NCBI GenBank assembly: GCA_010909725.1
Contig: JAACMV010000027.1
Span: forward strand, 1-64,000
Length of the DNA: 64,000 bases
From: Picochlorum sp. 'celeri'
Taxonomy: Eukaryota > Chlorophyta > Trebouxiophyceae
Direction of reading: 5' to 3'
Below the pieces are notes generated by a model. It made no database searches. It was not told where the DNA came from and worked only from the letters and a program-made list of their open reading frames with translations. A program made the translations under genes and the position numbers. Positions 52,393 through 62,485 of this stretch are shown piece after piece (the stretch's first letter is position 1; each line of letters begins with the position of its first letter).

Positions 52393-53929
52393 ATGTCACT
52401 TTCTCAGAGCATTGTGGCAAGTCTGTCGAACCTGGTCTCTCAATACATGTGCCACAATATCCACGTGCGCGTGCATCAATCGAGCAATAATTCAGAAAAA
52501 TATGTTATAACTTGTACGTGTCTCTATTGTTTTGCTTGCACTCGGTGCGTCTTTCCCACGCGTTTCCGAGGTACTCATGCATAATGTTGTTGTTCATGCA
52601 GTCAACATCAAGCTCTCTGCGGAATCAAGGCATGAAGCGCAACACGATATATCTCCCCTTTGTTTAGGAAAGAGTTTTATCTCTCTCCTCCGATCCAATG
52701 TGACAAAGATGCTGAAGGTTGAGTACGAGTCCAGAGTATGTGCAAGTATTCACAGTGATGCCATCATGGCCCATGAAGCGTCCGTCTCCCTTTCCTCAAA
52801 CGATGGCATAAGAATCATGGATGTCAAGTCAAAAGATATTTCCAAAAGGACCAACAGGGGAGATGTCGAGCAGTGGGATTTCCAGGTGTCCGCAGCCTTG
52901 GAAAGCCTGGACGAGGAGGCGTTACAACGCATGATGCCGCTGGTGGAGACTGATCTTCGTTGCTGGTGCGCTATGAATTCCATACCGCGAGAAACAGCCT
53001 CGGAGGGAGGTATCATGGTCCCTACGATCGAATGCACATTGCTGAATAATAGCTCCAACGTCTTGTCAGTCCGAGGTTGCAGAAATCCCAGAGAAGCTAT
53101 ATTGGAGTCTGCGAGCCTGCATGCTCAGCCGTCCAAACATACCAGTGAAGAACTTGTGCGTCGCATTTGTTCTATTGGCATATCTAGTGGAGCTTTTGTT
53201 GATACGAATGGTCGGGCCTGGCTCGGTGGTGCTGCCATTGTATGTCATTGTGCCTGTGAGACACAGGATTCCCCGGTGCAACTTGATCCTCCTTCTCATG
53301 TCGTGGCACCTTTCAACATAGTCGGGGCCCTGCGGAAGAGCGCATGGTCCAGAAAAGCAGGATTTCGATTCAAATCGAGAAAAGGATCCATAGTGTCCAT
53401 CGCTAAGCGATTGCAGACTCTGACGGGCAAGCATCAGTATGCGCATGTTTCACGCATCTTTTTGGCATTTATACCAGCCGGTGTCGGGTCGATCCCAGAG
53501 AAGAGCGAGTCCATGGACGTCAGCACACTGTTCCGGTCTGCAACCGATGCTGCTATAGATGATTTGCATCGCCAACTGGCGGCCGAAGCTGGTCAGACCC
53601 AGGAACATGGGACTGGTTCTTTGCATCTGCTTGTTGATTCCCTCGTAGGTACGGCTCCTATTGGTTCAATGCTATTCAACCGCAATATGACTCACTCCCA
53701 TATCCCTATTGATCCAGCAGATATACTCGGCAGGATGCAGAATCCCGCGATCCGAGAGCAAGCTTGCGCAGCACTCAATGCTTGTGCCCTTTCGAAAGGG
53801 CAGAATTCTGCTTTGCCGCGGTCGCACAATGGCATGGCCGTGTCCCAAGATCACCCAGATAATACCCTCAGAAAAATCCTCGCATGCACAATATCAGACT
53901 ATTTTTATGAGAGAGATCCTATCGTGTAA
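52393..53929 (+). CDS. Conserved-looking protein of unknown function
   Basis: Exon 1 is 52,393-52,513, exon 2 is 52,602-53,929; donor GTACGT, acceptor TTCATGCAG; 482 residues after a frame-perfect join (VITFNIKLSAESRH). No domain recognised. Features: mixed alpha/beta composition, a Gly-Gly strand near GRAWLGGAAIVCHCACE, a basic stretch RKAGFRFKSRKGS, no transmembrane helix or clear targeting signal. An exon-intron structure and sustained open frame argue that it is real. Confidence 0.7.
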
Positions 53930-54049
53930 ACTATGGTACTTGCATTTTCTTTCCAAACGCCAAGTTCTATACTCTGGACGCGACCGCAGCCGTAGTGGAG
54001 TAGCGAACATTTCATGATGCGTGATTTTGAATAAAATTTAGGGTTCACC

Positions 54050-55762
54050 ATGGGATGTTTCGGCAGCAAGATGGACGGAGGTGCCAATCTCTGGGCTGAC
54101 GCCAAGGCAACATGGAGAGGGAACGAGGACTCATCCGCTCACTCTCAGGTAGAATCCTTGAATGTGTCAGACGACTCTATCATCGACACTGCCAACTTCA
54201 AGGAGCAACACTACTCGAGAGTCCCATTGTTGCTCTGGAATGACTACGCAGTTGTGCGGTTTCTTGGTGCTGGAGTCTCTGGAGAGGTGTATTTATGCAT
54301 GGATATACGTACAAAGCGGCTGTACGCCATCAAAGTCATCCAAAGCAAGGTTAAGAATTCTGTGAATCTTTTCCAATCGAAAGAGAGTGATTGTCATCCA
54401 GTGTCCACAGAAGCCCGAGTGCTGAACAGATTGGGAAGGCATGAAAATATTGTGGGCATGAGGGAAATCATTCATGATCTTGCACGCTCCAGGGTACTCT
54501 TAGTCATGGAATACTACGAAGGTGGTCCTCTATTTGACAGAAATCAAATGAAATTGAGGCACCATGTTTCAGAGCATGTGGCAAGGGCTTATGTGAGGGA
54601 GATAATTAATGGCTTGCTGTTTCTGCACGAACAAAGAGTCATACACAGCGATTTAAAATTGGAAAATATATTACTGAATCGTTATGGAAGAGTTGGCTTG
54701 ACAGATTTTGGGTGTAGCACAGAGTTTGATGTGGACGATCATGTCTGTCGTCGTAAGGGAGGCACCCCAGCATTCCAGGCACCAGAGATTTTACACGGCA
54801 GGGGAACGTACAGTGGCAAGGCTGCAGATGCATATGCATTGGGCGTGTGCCTTTATGTACTTCTGTACTCAAGACTTCCGTATATTGGCCAAAGTGTGTC
54901 CGAATTCTCAGAAAATTTGAAGAAATCTGAACTAACAATCCCAGAATTTCCTTTAGTGAGTGACTCTGGAAAAGACGTCCTGCGGGGCTTGCTGGAAAAA
55001 GATCCATCAAAACGCCTGACGTTGGCGAAGCTCCTGGAGCATCCATGGATATCAGATTCAAGGAGTGACGTATGTCCCATAGGATGCCATGTTGGAGAGG
55101 AGTTCCGATCTTTCCTCGGTTCAATTTCTGCCGGCAAGGACTGTGCCAGCACTCGCACATTTTCTCTTGGGGAGTATGCGTGCAGGCAGGGGCAAGCAAA
55201 CACCGGCAAGATTGGTGTCGTGGTGGAGGGAGAGCTTGATCTCATTACCACTGTCTTGCTAGAAAGTACAGATGGGTCGCATATGCGGAATGAGGGCTCC
55301 AGCGTCTCCTCTATCAACTCCAGGGATCTTTTCCAATGGTCAGGATTCCCGCCAAGCAACGAGGGAAGTTTCAGCAGTGAAGAGAGCAGCAGCTCTTCGG
55401 AGTCAGAGTATCAAGTACCAAAGGAGGTACAAAGAAGTGTGGAAGAAGCAAGAGCAATATTGAAAGATATGCAGACCCAGTCAGGGAACTGTATCATAGA
55501 GAAGGTCACAGCACCGTGCATCATTGGAGAAAAGGGCCTCTTTTCTCCAGCCCTGTCGTCCCAGTATTCTGCAGTTGTCCGCAGTAAGACCGCCAAAGTG
55601 CGTTGGATTACGTATGAATTATACAGGAAATATATGGAAACTGATGAATACGCCTATCGCGGGACACAGTCGCTCTACTTTTCGCGACAATATATGCTCG
55701 ACAAAGTGCTTGGACTCACTCAGCTGGCCTCTTTGTCCGACAAAGACCACCCGAACGACTAA
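54050..55762 (+). CDS. Protein kinase with N-myristoylation site and cyclic-nucleotide-binding-like tail
   Basis: 570 codons. MGCFGSK is a consensus N-myristoylation plus palmitoylation signal, so membrane attachment is likely. Kinase domain ~residues 60-340: FLGAGVSGEVYL, AIKVIQSKVKN, catalytic loop VIHSDLKLENILL (Ser replaces Arg of HRD; Asp kept), LTDFGCS, and GTPAFQAPEI, an activation-segment signature of the CaMKK/GRIK (SnRK1-activating) group. Residues ~345-540 look like a cyclic-nucleotide-binding domain (FSLGEYACRQGQANTGKIGV, VVEGELDLI, IIGEKGLFSP), interrupted by a Ser/Glu-rich loop of about 70 residues. Tail-to-tail with the next gene (21 bp). Confidence 0.85.
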   Translation: MGCFGSKMDGGANLWADAKATWRGNEDSSAHSQVESLNVSDDSIIDTANFKEQHYSRVPLLLWNDYAVVRFLGAGVSGEVYLCMDIRTKRLYAIKVIQSKVKNSVNLFQSKESDCHPVSTEARVLNRLGRHENIVGMREIIHDLARSRVLLVMEYYEGGPLFDRNQMKLRHHVSEHVARAYVREIINGLLFLHEQRVIHSDLKLENILLNRYGRVGLTDFGCSTEFDVDDHVCRRKGGTPAFQAPEILHGRGTYSGKAADAYALGVCLYVLLYSRLPYIGQSVSEFSENLKKSELTIPEFPLVSDSGKDVLRGLLEKDPSKRLTLAKLLEHPWISDSRSDVCPIGCHVGEEFRSFLGSISAGKDCASTRTFSLGEYACRQGQANTGKIGVVVEGELDLITTVLLESTDGSHMRNEGSSVSSINSRDLFQWSGFPPSNEGSFSSEESSSSSESEYQVPKEVQRSVEEARAILKDMQTQSGNCIIEKVTAPCIIGEKGLFSPALSSQYSAVVRSKTAKVRWITYELYRKYMETDEYAYRGTQSLYFSRQYMLDKVLGLTQLASLSDKDHPND

Positions 55763-55783
55763 AGAGAAAAGATAATGTAAATT

Positions 55784-56098
55784 CTATCCTGTCAAGAGAT
55801 CCTCTGCGGCCCAATCCGACCACTGCATCTTTGTCCCAAAATCTCTTTCGATACCTGCATCAGAGCATTGCAGGATGCCAAGAACCGCAGGTCCTCTGTG
55901 CTCGTCATCAGTGCCAACCTGAGCTTGCGCAGCTCGCTCTACTTGTCTGGCCAATGCACCATCCTTTTCAGATGAACTTGAACTTTTTCTGTGTCTCTCC
56001 GCGAGCTCACCTCCCTTTCGATTAGGGTTTGCGGCTAAAACGACCACTGGCTTGCAGGTCGTCTTGAAGCACCCGCTGAAAAGGACACTTGTGTTCAT
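55784..56098 (-). CDS. Small hypothetical protein
   Basis: 104 codons from ATG 56,098. The N-terminus (MNTSVLFSGCFKTTCKP VVVLAA) could be a plastid transit peptide with an AxA-like end; then charged low-complexity (RKSSSSSEKDGALARQVERA) and a C-terminus GTKMQWSDWAAEDLLTG. No family recognised. Its position, 21 bp tail-to-tail from the kinase as for other convergent pairs here, supports it as a gene. Confidence 0.5.
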   Translation of the reverse strand: MNTSVLFSGCFKTTCKPVVVLAANPNRKGGELAERHRKSSSSSEKDGALARQVERAAQAQVGTDDEHRGPAVLGILQCSDAGIERDFGTKMQWSDWAAEDLLTG

Positions 56099-56344
56099 GA
56101 CCCACGCCCAATATTGGTTTCAAAGTGTCTTGTTATGTTCTATGAAATAATGTGTATCAAATGCTTACATAAATTGGAAAATGTGCGCATCCTTGTATAC
56201 CCAAGAAAGGATGATGATCTTTTACCGACACGTGACTGATTTTCTATAATGCCATTTTAAGGAATTCCCCTGAAATTCTCTGCACTCTATGATATTCGTA
56301 CATGATATGCATGTAGCTATGTGACTGTGGTGTTTCCCGTTGTA

Positions 56345-56840
56345 TCATACGTCAGGGATGTCCTCCTCTGCTCGTTTCCGAGGCCTGCGGAAGACCGTTG
56401 GTTTCTCCTCGCCGTTGACTTCCCACAGGAAAAACTTGGCGAGATTGATGGCTGCATTCACATCTCAGAGTTGCCAGAAAGCACGCTCACATCCATTTTT
56501 CATACAACGGCGTACTTTCCAGCGCCTGTGAAGCCCCACCGCGGGGGGGTCTTCCAATTTGGCATGGCAGGCACAGCAGTACTGGCTACTTCGGAACTCG
56601 CCAATCTCGATGAAACAGCACCTCTGCCGAAGCAGGTACACCGAAAGCAGATCCTCTGTTTTCCGTGTTTCCCCGAGTTGATCGAGGTGTCCCCAAACAC
56701 AACGACGGTCTTGCTCTGAGTCTCCCTGTCCTTTGTCCCGCAGACCCGTTCAACCATGGAGTCCAGCATTCGTTGCGTCCTCGTGTACACAGAGAACCTT
56801 TGCCTCCGGAAACAGTTCTGGGAATAAAATCCATACACCG
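56345..56840 (-). pseudogene. Degenerate Fanzor relative abutting a truncated lipase
   Basis: Minus-strand blocks collinear with the intact Fanzor but needing at least two frameshifts: RTQRMLDSMVERVCGT (intact: VVARICGT), KTVVVFGDTSINS (intact RVIVAYGDGDNN, so motif-II Glu is already absent), then CFIEIGEFRSSQYCCACH, which has the alternative Glu and the first CxxC, then RRWKVRRCMKNGCERAFWQL, a TGA, and DVNAAIN. The tail LAKFFLWEVNGEEKPTVF is shared with 46.9 kb. The N-terminal two thirds of the gene are missing; the homology stops near 56,840-56,905, where lipase sequence begins on the other strand. Confidence 0.88.
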
Positions 56841-56907
56841 TGTTCAGGTGGCTATTAGTCTTTTTGCAGAATGCCAGCACTTCCCTTGCTGTTCCGACCT
56901 TTCTGGT

Positions 56908-57534
56908 GGGTGCCTCCTGTTTTCTATCATTGGGGCTGAACTAATCGAAAATTTTCCATCTTTGCGGTGTCTTTCGTACAATCCATCAGGTGAGCTTGTG
57001 GATGACACATTTCGTGCCATATCTGAAAGATTTTGCACGTCAATTGTGGTTGGTCAGGATGCAATATCACGAATGTCGATGCAGACCATGAAGCGGGCGA
57101 TTGACGATATGATGTTTGCCCTAGGCACATGCTATCGTCCCAAGCTGTCCATTCTCTTGGATACGCTCATCGGAAGATATGTGAATGCTTCCGCCGCACC
57201 CCATGTTTTCAAGCCGTTTGAAAGCATTGATCCGGATGTCAAGGAGGTGCTCCAGCAGTATCTTGCAAAGGCCCAACTGCATCAGAAAGACGTGGACACC
57301 AGGCCCATGTACCCACCAGGTCGGATCATATTTTTGAGACCATACGGAAATCTCACAAAAAACTCGAAAGACATCACATGGGACGCGGTGTGGATACATG
57401 CACAAGATCTGATGGACGAAGGAATCCTTGTCTCCAAGAGAGCCTTGTCTCATCATCTGCTTGGACAAGGCATGGTGGCTTTGGAGAAGGCCCTTGAATC
57501 CTGTAGACAGCGTGATGGAGGTCAGCGGGCGTAG
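56908..57534 (+). pseudogene. 3' half of a diacylglycerol-lipase-type gene
   Basis: Open frame whose homology starts at GGCLLFSIIGAELIENFPSL and goes on LRCLSYNPSGELVDDTFRAI then RFCTSIVVGQDAISRMSMQT, the segment that follows the GHSLG nucleophile in sn-1 diacylglycerol lipases (GTAA...LKCFAYSPPGG...VVLGKDLVPR). The N-terminal half, including the nucleophile Ser, is absent: directly upstream lies a Fanzor relative on the other strand. The C-terminal ~130 residues (DTRPMYPPGRIIFLRPYGNL ... SHHLLGQGM) are well kept, with the lipase His in SHHLLG, so truncation looks recent, or an undetected upstream exon exists elsewhere. Confidence 0.7.
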
Positions 57535-57602
57535 CATCAAAATGAGTAATCTGCTGTAAAAATCTAGAACACAATGTGGCTTCTCTAAGCCTAAAGGAAG
57601 GA

Positions 57603-58718
57603 ATGCACGACCTCAGTTCTCAGCTGAGCGGCCTCGTCGAAGAGTCGGAGAGGTGTTTGATCCTTGGAAAGTACGCAGAATCCGAATCTATATCGTCAAA
57701 TATTCTCTCTTCTTTGAGAAAATTGGAAGTATCGGAGGAAACATTGGAAATCAGAGATGAACTCGTGGAGAGAGCAGCAGTTGTGTTTCTGCAGTCGTGC
57801 TACGAAACCTCGAACTTTGCCTCAGCAAGGTCTCGCCTCTGCTCCTTGTTTGTATCTTTAGATTTAGCCCCGCCCAATGCGGTCCTGCTTTGGATATCAC
57901 TCGCATTGGAAACGGAAGAGCGACGACATGCTGACTCTCTTGTCCTCCTGCTGCTCAAGTCGAAGGCTTCGCGACAGAGCGGATGGACTCGAGAGCAGTA
58001 TCTGACACTGGTGCACATGTACACTACTGAAATACTTCTAGATACCCTGAAAGATCCCTCAGAAGTACAGCTTTGGCTCCGGAGGCAGACGTTCCTGCCA
58101 TTGGATCCCAGAGAGCGCCTCTTCTTGGAGAAAGAGATTGCAGCAAAGAGCCACGAGCAGGAGAGGGTAGGAAATAAAGATGAACGAGCCGACAACCTAT
58201 CCAGGGACTTTCAACAGCAGTTACCACATAGGGTTCCGACGCAAGGCCCTGTGTTGTCACCGATGCAGAGCATGTCTAGGAGAACAAGCCATGGCAGCAG
58301 ACCCACTCTTTCTGGCTATGGTGTGAGCCCAGACAAGTCGTTGCGAGCGTCCAACAGTTTTGAGGGCGGGGATCGTGCCCCCAAAGAAGAGTTTGATCTT
58401 GCAATATCCCCTGTGCAGTTGGAATTCTTTGGCACACGAGATCAGGAGTGGAATAAAAAGCATTCAGATGATCCCTCCGTGCCAACAGGCCTTGATTCCT
58501 TGGGGACCGTCCAGAAATTCATTTTCAGATTACTGGGAATGACACACACGAACCTTGCTGAAGGAGAAGGCGAGAACAAAGACGAGACCGATGGGGAAGA
58601 GCCCAAAACCTTGATCTTCTTCTCAGTCGTTGGGATTCTCGGATTGGCAGCATCAGTTTATGTTCGCAGAAGGCATCTGGCTAAACTTAAAGACAAAATG
58701 TTAATGTATAAAGTATGA
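57603..58718 (+). CDS. APEM9/PEX26-like peroxisomal membrane tether
   Basis: 371 codons from ATG 57,603; the frame is open upstream to 57,576 without ATG, so a small 5' exon is possible. N-terminal helical repeats (ESERCLILGKYAESESISSN; a lone SSL.RK pattern; AAVVFLQSCYETSNF) followed by a TPR-like middle, a disordered Ser-rich region, and near the C-terminus one transmembrane helix LIFFSVVGILGLAASVYVRR with basic residues after it, i.e. a tail anchor. Plant APEM9 has this layout and recruits the PEX1-PEX6 ATPase to peroxisomes, as PEX26 does in animals. Confidence 0.6.
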   Translation: MHDLSSQLSGLVEESERCLILGKYAESESISSNILSSLRKLEVSEETLEIRDELVERAAVVFLQSCYETSNFASARSRLCSLFVSLDLAPPNAVLLWISLALETEERRHADSLVLLLLKSKASRQSGWTREQYLTLVHMYTTEILLDTLKDPSEVQLWLRRQTFLPLDPRERLFLEKEIAAKSHEQERVGNKDERADNLSRDFQQQLPHRVPTQGPVLSPMQSMSRRTSHGSRPTLSGYGVSPDKSLRASNSFEGGDRAPKEEFDLAISPVQLEFFGTRDQEWNKKHSDDPSVPTGLDSLGTVQKFIFRLLGMTHTNLAEGEGENKDETDGEEPKTLIFFSVVGILGLAASVYVRRRHLAKLKDKMLMYKV

Positions 58719-58766
58719 TTGAATTGAATTGAAGCTTCAACTTAAGTTCGAGTGTAGGAAAACAAA

Positions 58767-59690
58767 ATGTGGGTACACACAGGCGGTGTGTTGTATCATC
58801 TGCAGCCCTCACGTGCGCATCAATATCATCCGATATTCGCCCATCATAATACTTTACTCGTTGGCTCACACACGCTACCAGGATGTCGTGGCCACAGGCG
58901 ATGTCGAAGTGCTCTCGCACCTTGGAGTGTAGGTTGTCGTGCGACCAACAGGGTGACAAAGGCTTCTACGCGCATACAGGATCGGATCGAGGTCGAGAGA
59001 TACGTAATTCATGACGCGACTGCGTCCGATTACGAAAAGATAGCCGAAGTGCACTGCAAATCTTTTTACGGAGACCAAGGTCCGTTCTGGGACACAGTGC
59101 TTCGTATGGATAGAGTTCTGGCTCTCCATCAAGGAGAGACTGCTTCCCCTCCGTCGTTCTCTTGTATGACGGCTGTGGACATGCTGAATGCCCCGTCGGA
59201 GATGCCGTCGGTTGATTCGAGTGCTGTGGTGGAGAAGGTGCTCACGTGGATGATGGGGGCTCCCAACATGGAGGGCAATCAGAAGTATAGCACGAGATTG
59301 GCCAGTGATAAAAACATTGTCGGTGCAGTGGTGGTGGATACCCATATGGCATTCATCCCCCCAAGGTTCACATGGCCTGCCTTCTTCAACTCTCAATTGT
59401 TCAACATAAGCCCCAGGCCAAAGACAGCATACATCAGCAATCTGGCGGTCTGCTCGAGTCTCCGACGCAGCGGAATCGGTACAAAACTGATTAAAGCAGC
59501 GGAAGCACGTGCGTTAGAGTGGGGCTGCAGCTGGATTGCGCTCCACGTGGACCCAGCCAATACTGCGGCATACTCGTTGTACAAGAGACTTGGATACAGG
59601 TCTGTCTCGAGACAAACGCCATGGCAGGCGTTCTTAGAAGGACGTAAGCAGCCTCTGGAACTCATGGTGAATTCTTTGCCTGCTTCTTAA
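58767..59690 (+). CDS. GNAT-family N-acetyltransferase, probably plastid
   Basis: 307 codons. The first ~75 residues may be a transit peptide (His/Arg-rich, no domain). The GNAT fold covers ~80-300: IEVERYVIHDATASDYEKIA, an ~90-residue insert, YISNLAVCSSLRRSGIGTKL (motif A, acetyl-CoA pyrophosphate loop RRSGIG), and WIALHVDPANTAAYSLYKRL (motif B). Plastid GNATs acetylate N-termini and lysines. The start is the first ATG; a more internal one cannot be excluded. Confidence 0.8.
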   Translation: MWVHTGGVLYHLQPSRAHQYHPIFAHHNTLLVGSHTLPGCRGHRRCRSALAPWSVGCRATNRVTKASTRIQDRIEVERYVIHDATASDYEKIAEVHCKSFYGDQGPFWDTVLRMDRVLALHQGETASPPSFSCMTAVDMLNAPSEMPSVDSSAVVEKVLTWMMGAPNMEGNQKYSTRLASDKNIVGAVVVDTHMAFIPPRFTWPAFFNSQLFNISPRPKTAYISNLAVCSSLRRSGIGTKLIKAAEARALEWGCSWIALHVDPANTAAYSLYKRLGYRSVSRQTPWQAFLEGRKQPLELMVNSLPAS

Positions 59691-60447
59691 CGTCAGAAAG
59701 GAGGAGTTGAGCCTCTGCAACATCACATTGCCTACGGATTTGAAGTCCGCACCCAGGACCGCCTGGGGTCATTCTGACATGAACAACAAGAAAATAAATG
59801 AACAAAATGTAGGGGTCAGATCGGTATTCACAAGGAAGCTCTTTCGTAACAAGGTAGGTGGGGCGAGCTCTCCCTTCAGGCAGCCACGAATCAACGCACG
59901 CCTGTACAAACCACTCATCAATCCCCGTCAGAACCTCCTTCTAGATCAAGATTTTGACAACCAATCACTAGAAAGAAGTGGAAGGATCTGAGGGGAGAGC
60001 CGCCACCGCCGGGCCTACATATGCCTTGTTCTTTGGACACGGATTCGGGAGAATATTCCAAGATGCCTATGATGTATTCCAATCGAACGTCCTAGGGCAG
60101 TCACTAACTCGTGTTTTCTTTTACTCTTAAGCATTTAATCCAATTTTGAAGCTCGTCATTCGCACAGGTACGCACACATCTGCTTGGGGACGCAATATAT
60201 GAACAGTTCTGACCAGTGGTTGTGGCATGTGAACGTGTTTCTGACACAACTCGCCCGGGCTTTATCCATCGGAGTGGCAGATTCAATAATATTGAAAAAC
60301 ACAGACTTGTTTGCCGTCCTCATGAACGTAACAAAAGCCTGATGGTATGTTTCCGACCTTGGTGCAGGAGGTTCGTTTGCATTGTGTCACTCGATTTGAT
60401 CGCGTGGCGTCAGCTAGGAATATACTAGCCTCGAAATTACACAATAT
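59691..60447. other. Intergenic, no gene seen
   Basis: 757 bp between the GNAT stop and EXECUTER. Short frames only (longest 94 codons, no ATG-supported homology). No repeat shared with the rest of the window was noticed. Confidence 0.5.
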
Positions 60448-62445
60448 ATGGCTTCCCTGCATTGGTCCAGCGCGAGAGGTGGGGCTGCTGCTTCGACCTC
60501 TCGGGCGACCGGGGACCAGCAACCAGTCCAGGGCAGGATAGGCCGTAGACCTTGGTCTGCACTTCCCCGGGCGTGTACCTCTCATCTGATGGTGTCCTGT
60601 GCTGCTAGATCATCATCTCCGGACGGAGAAGAAGGGAAGACATGGGTCACAAAGAGGCGAGCCGTGGACTCGAAGAGGGATTTAGAGATCAACATGGTGG
60701 AAGGTGTCCCTTCGTCTTCCTCATCACAGTGCAATATCAAGGGTAAATCGAATGCATTGTACGATTCAAGGGACCCTTGGACAAGCTGGAATGACTATTT
60801 CTCTTCCATGGATCAGATGGTGCGCGATCTGAATGCCATAGATGAGGAGATTGATGAGGCAGTGGATGTGGAGGACTACAGGAAAGCTTCTGAGCTGAAG
60901 AAGGAACAGGCTGCTATCGAAGCGAAAGACGTCGTCTTGAAAATAGCGAAGAAATTCGAGCATGCAATCCAACAAGAGGAATACGGCGAAGCCGCAGCTT
61001 TGAGAGATGAAGGTGGCATTGGTTTGTTGGGCTGGTGGGTGGGCAAAGAGGGAGATGACGATGCCCAAGGACACCTCGTTGTGGTGACTCGGGATTTCAG
61101 TAGATATGTTGCCCATGCATTTACGGGATATAGTTTGGCTAGGGCCGTGGGATGGTCGTCCAGTGAGAGTGCAGGTGCCATGGAGGATGTAATGGCTCAG
61201 GGAAATGTTGCTGACATCATGAACTTGATTGAGCAAGACGATCCTATTGAAGAGGAAGAGGAGGGATCTCCAGTGTTTGAAGTTTTCTATAGAGACAATG
61301 ACGATGGAGGTTGGGATCATCAGGCATCAGTGTTTAATTCCCCGGCACTGCGCGTCACAGGGTTGCAAAATCCTGTGGATGATTTGTCAGCTCTGATTTC
61401 AGCCCAGGTAAACAACACCTCAAATGTCATTAGTGTAGAGCGTGGAAATAATGCAGATGGAACTGATTTTGTGAGGATAAATCTCGCGAACCCGGAGAAA
61501 GATGAACAGCAGGAGGAAAGTGATGACGATGACGATGATGGTATCCACACCATTGACGACTTGGTGAATTCGCTTAGTCATGACGAAGGGGATGAAGAGG
61601 AAGATGAGATGATTGCTTCGAGTGAGAGTGTATCAGAGGAGGATATCATCAGAGAAATTGATCATGATGACACTCATGATCTCTTGTCTGCTTTGAGTGA
61701 AATGAGCATGATGAACCTGTCGCAGCGTGTCCCAGCTGAACTTCTGTGGCAAGGACGAGACAAATTTGCCCTTAAAATTGACGAAAGAAAACAAAAAGAA
61801 ATCATTAGCCAACAACCTACAGGGGACGAGCCGAATGAATTGGGCAGTCAATCCAGTGACAGCCTGAAAGAGATTGAAAACATGGTAAAGAATGCTCTCT
61901 CAGCAACCGATGCCACAATTAGCGTGGTGGACGACGCGCAGTTGAAACAGGACCTCATGACTCCAGCCATAGCGGGGTTAGAGGGGACAGTGTCATACGA
62001 GCGATTGGAACTGCCGCCTGTCTTCACCGATGCTTTCCAAGGTATTTACCTAGGATCATTTGGGCCTCATGGGCCAGAGGTGATTCAAGTACGGCGGACC
62101 ATGATCGATGGACAAGAGTGGGTTGAAGGTGTCAAGATCACAGGGGATGTCAACGTTCCAGCGGGTGAAATTTCATTCAAAGCACGCGTTGGGAAGGAGA
62201 ACAAGCAGTCTCCATCTGGGGTGTACCCAATCGAATATGGGGTTCAAAGCAGGTATCCAGGACAGGGACGAGTAGCTAGAGAAGGGTACAGCTCGCCTAA
62301 ATGGGTTGATGGAGAACTTTTAACCCTCACAAAGAGCAATCCCATCACGAGGGGGGCCGAGCTTGGATTCGTGTTTCATGTGGAGGCCTCCAAGAAATTC
62401 CTCTTGCTGTTCGAGAGAGTTGACGACAGCTTCTTTCAGCGCTAG
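60448..62445 (+). CDS. EXECUTER-family plastid protein
   Basis: 665 codons, intronless. Residues 1-60 are a plastid transit peptide. A UVR-like helical segment follows (DEEIDEAVDVEDYRKASELK and EYGEAAALRDEGGIG), then the GWWVG region, a long acidic disordered stretch (DDDDDDGIH; DEGDEEEDEM), and the C-terminal EXECUTER domain: FTDAFQGIYLGSFGPHGPEV, KITGDVNVPAGEISFKARVG, YGVQSRYPGQGRVAREGY, WVDGELLTL. Land-plant EX1/EX2 sense singlet oxygen in thylakoids and start retrograde stress signalling. Confidence 0.93.
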   Translation: MASLHWSSARGGAAASTSRATGDQQPVQGRIGRRPWSALPRACTSHLMVSCAARSSSPDGEEGKTWVTKRRAVDSKRDLEINMVEGVPSSSSSQCNIKGKSNALYDSRDPWTSWNDYFSSMDQMVRDLNAIDEEIDEAVDVEDYRKASELKKEQAAIEAKDVVLKIAKKFEHAIQQEEYGEAAALRDEGGIGLLGWWVGKEGDDDAQGHLVVVTRDFSRYVAHAFTGYSLARAVGWSSSESAGAMEDVMAQGNVADIMNLIEQDDPIEEEEEGSPVFEVFYRDNDDGGWDHQASVFNSPALRVTGLQNPVDDLSALISAQVNNTSNVISVERGNNADGTDFVRINLANPEKDEQQEESDDDDDDGIHTIDDLVNSLSHDEGDEEEDEMIASSESVSEEDIIREIDHDDTHDLLSALSEMSMMNLSQRVPAELLWQGRDKFALKIDERKQKEIISQQPTGDEPNELGSQSSDSLKEIENMVKNALSATDATISVVDDAQLKQDLMTPAIAGLEGTVSYERLELPPVFTDAFQGIYLGSFGPHGPEVIQVRRTMIDGQEWVEGVKITGDVNVPAGEISFKARVGKENKQSPSGVYPIEYGVQSRYPGQGRVAREGYSSPKWVDGELLTLTKSNPITRGAELGFVFHVEASKKFLLLFERVDDSFFQR

Positions 62446-62485
62446 TACATGTAATTTATAGTAAATTTTGTAATTCTAATTGGCA

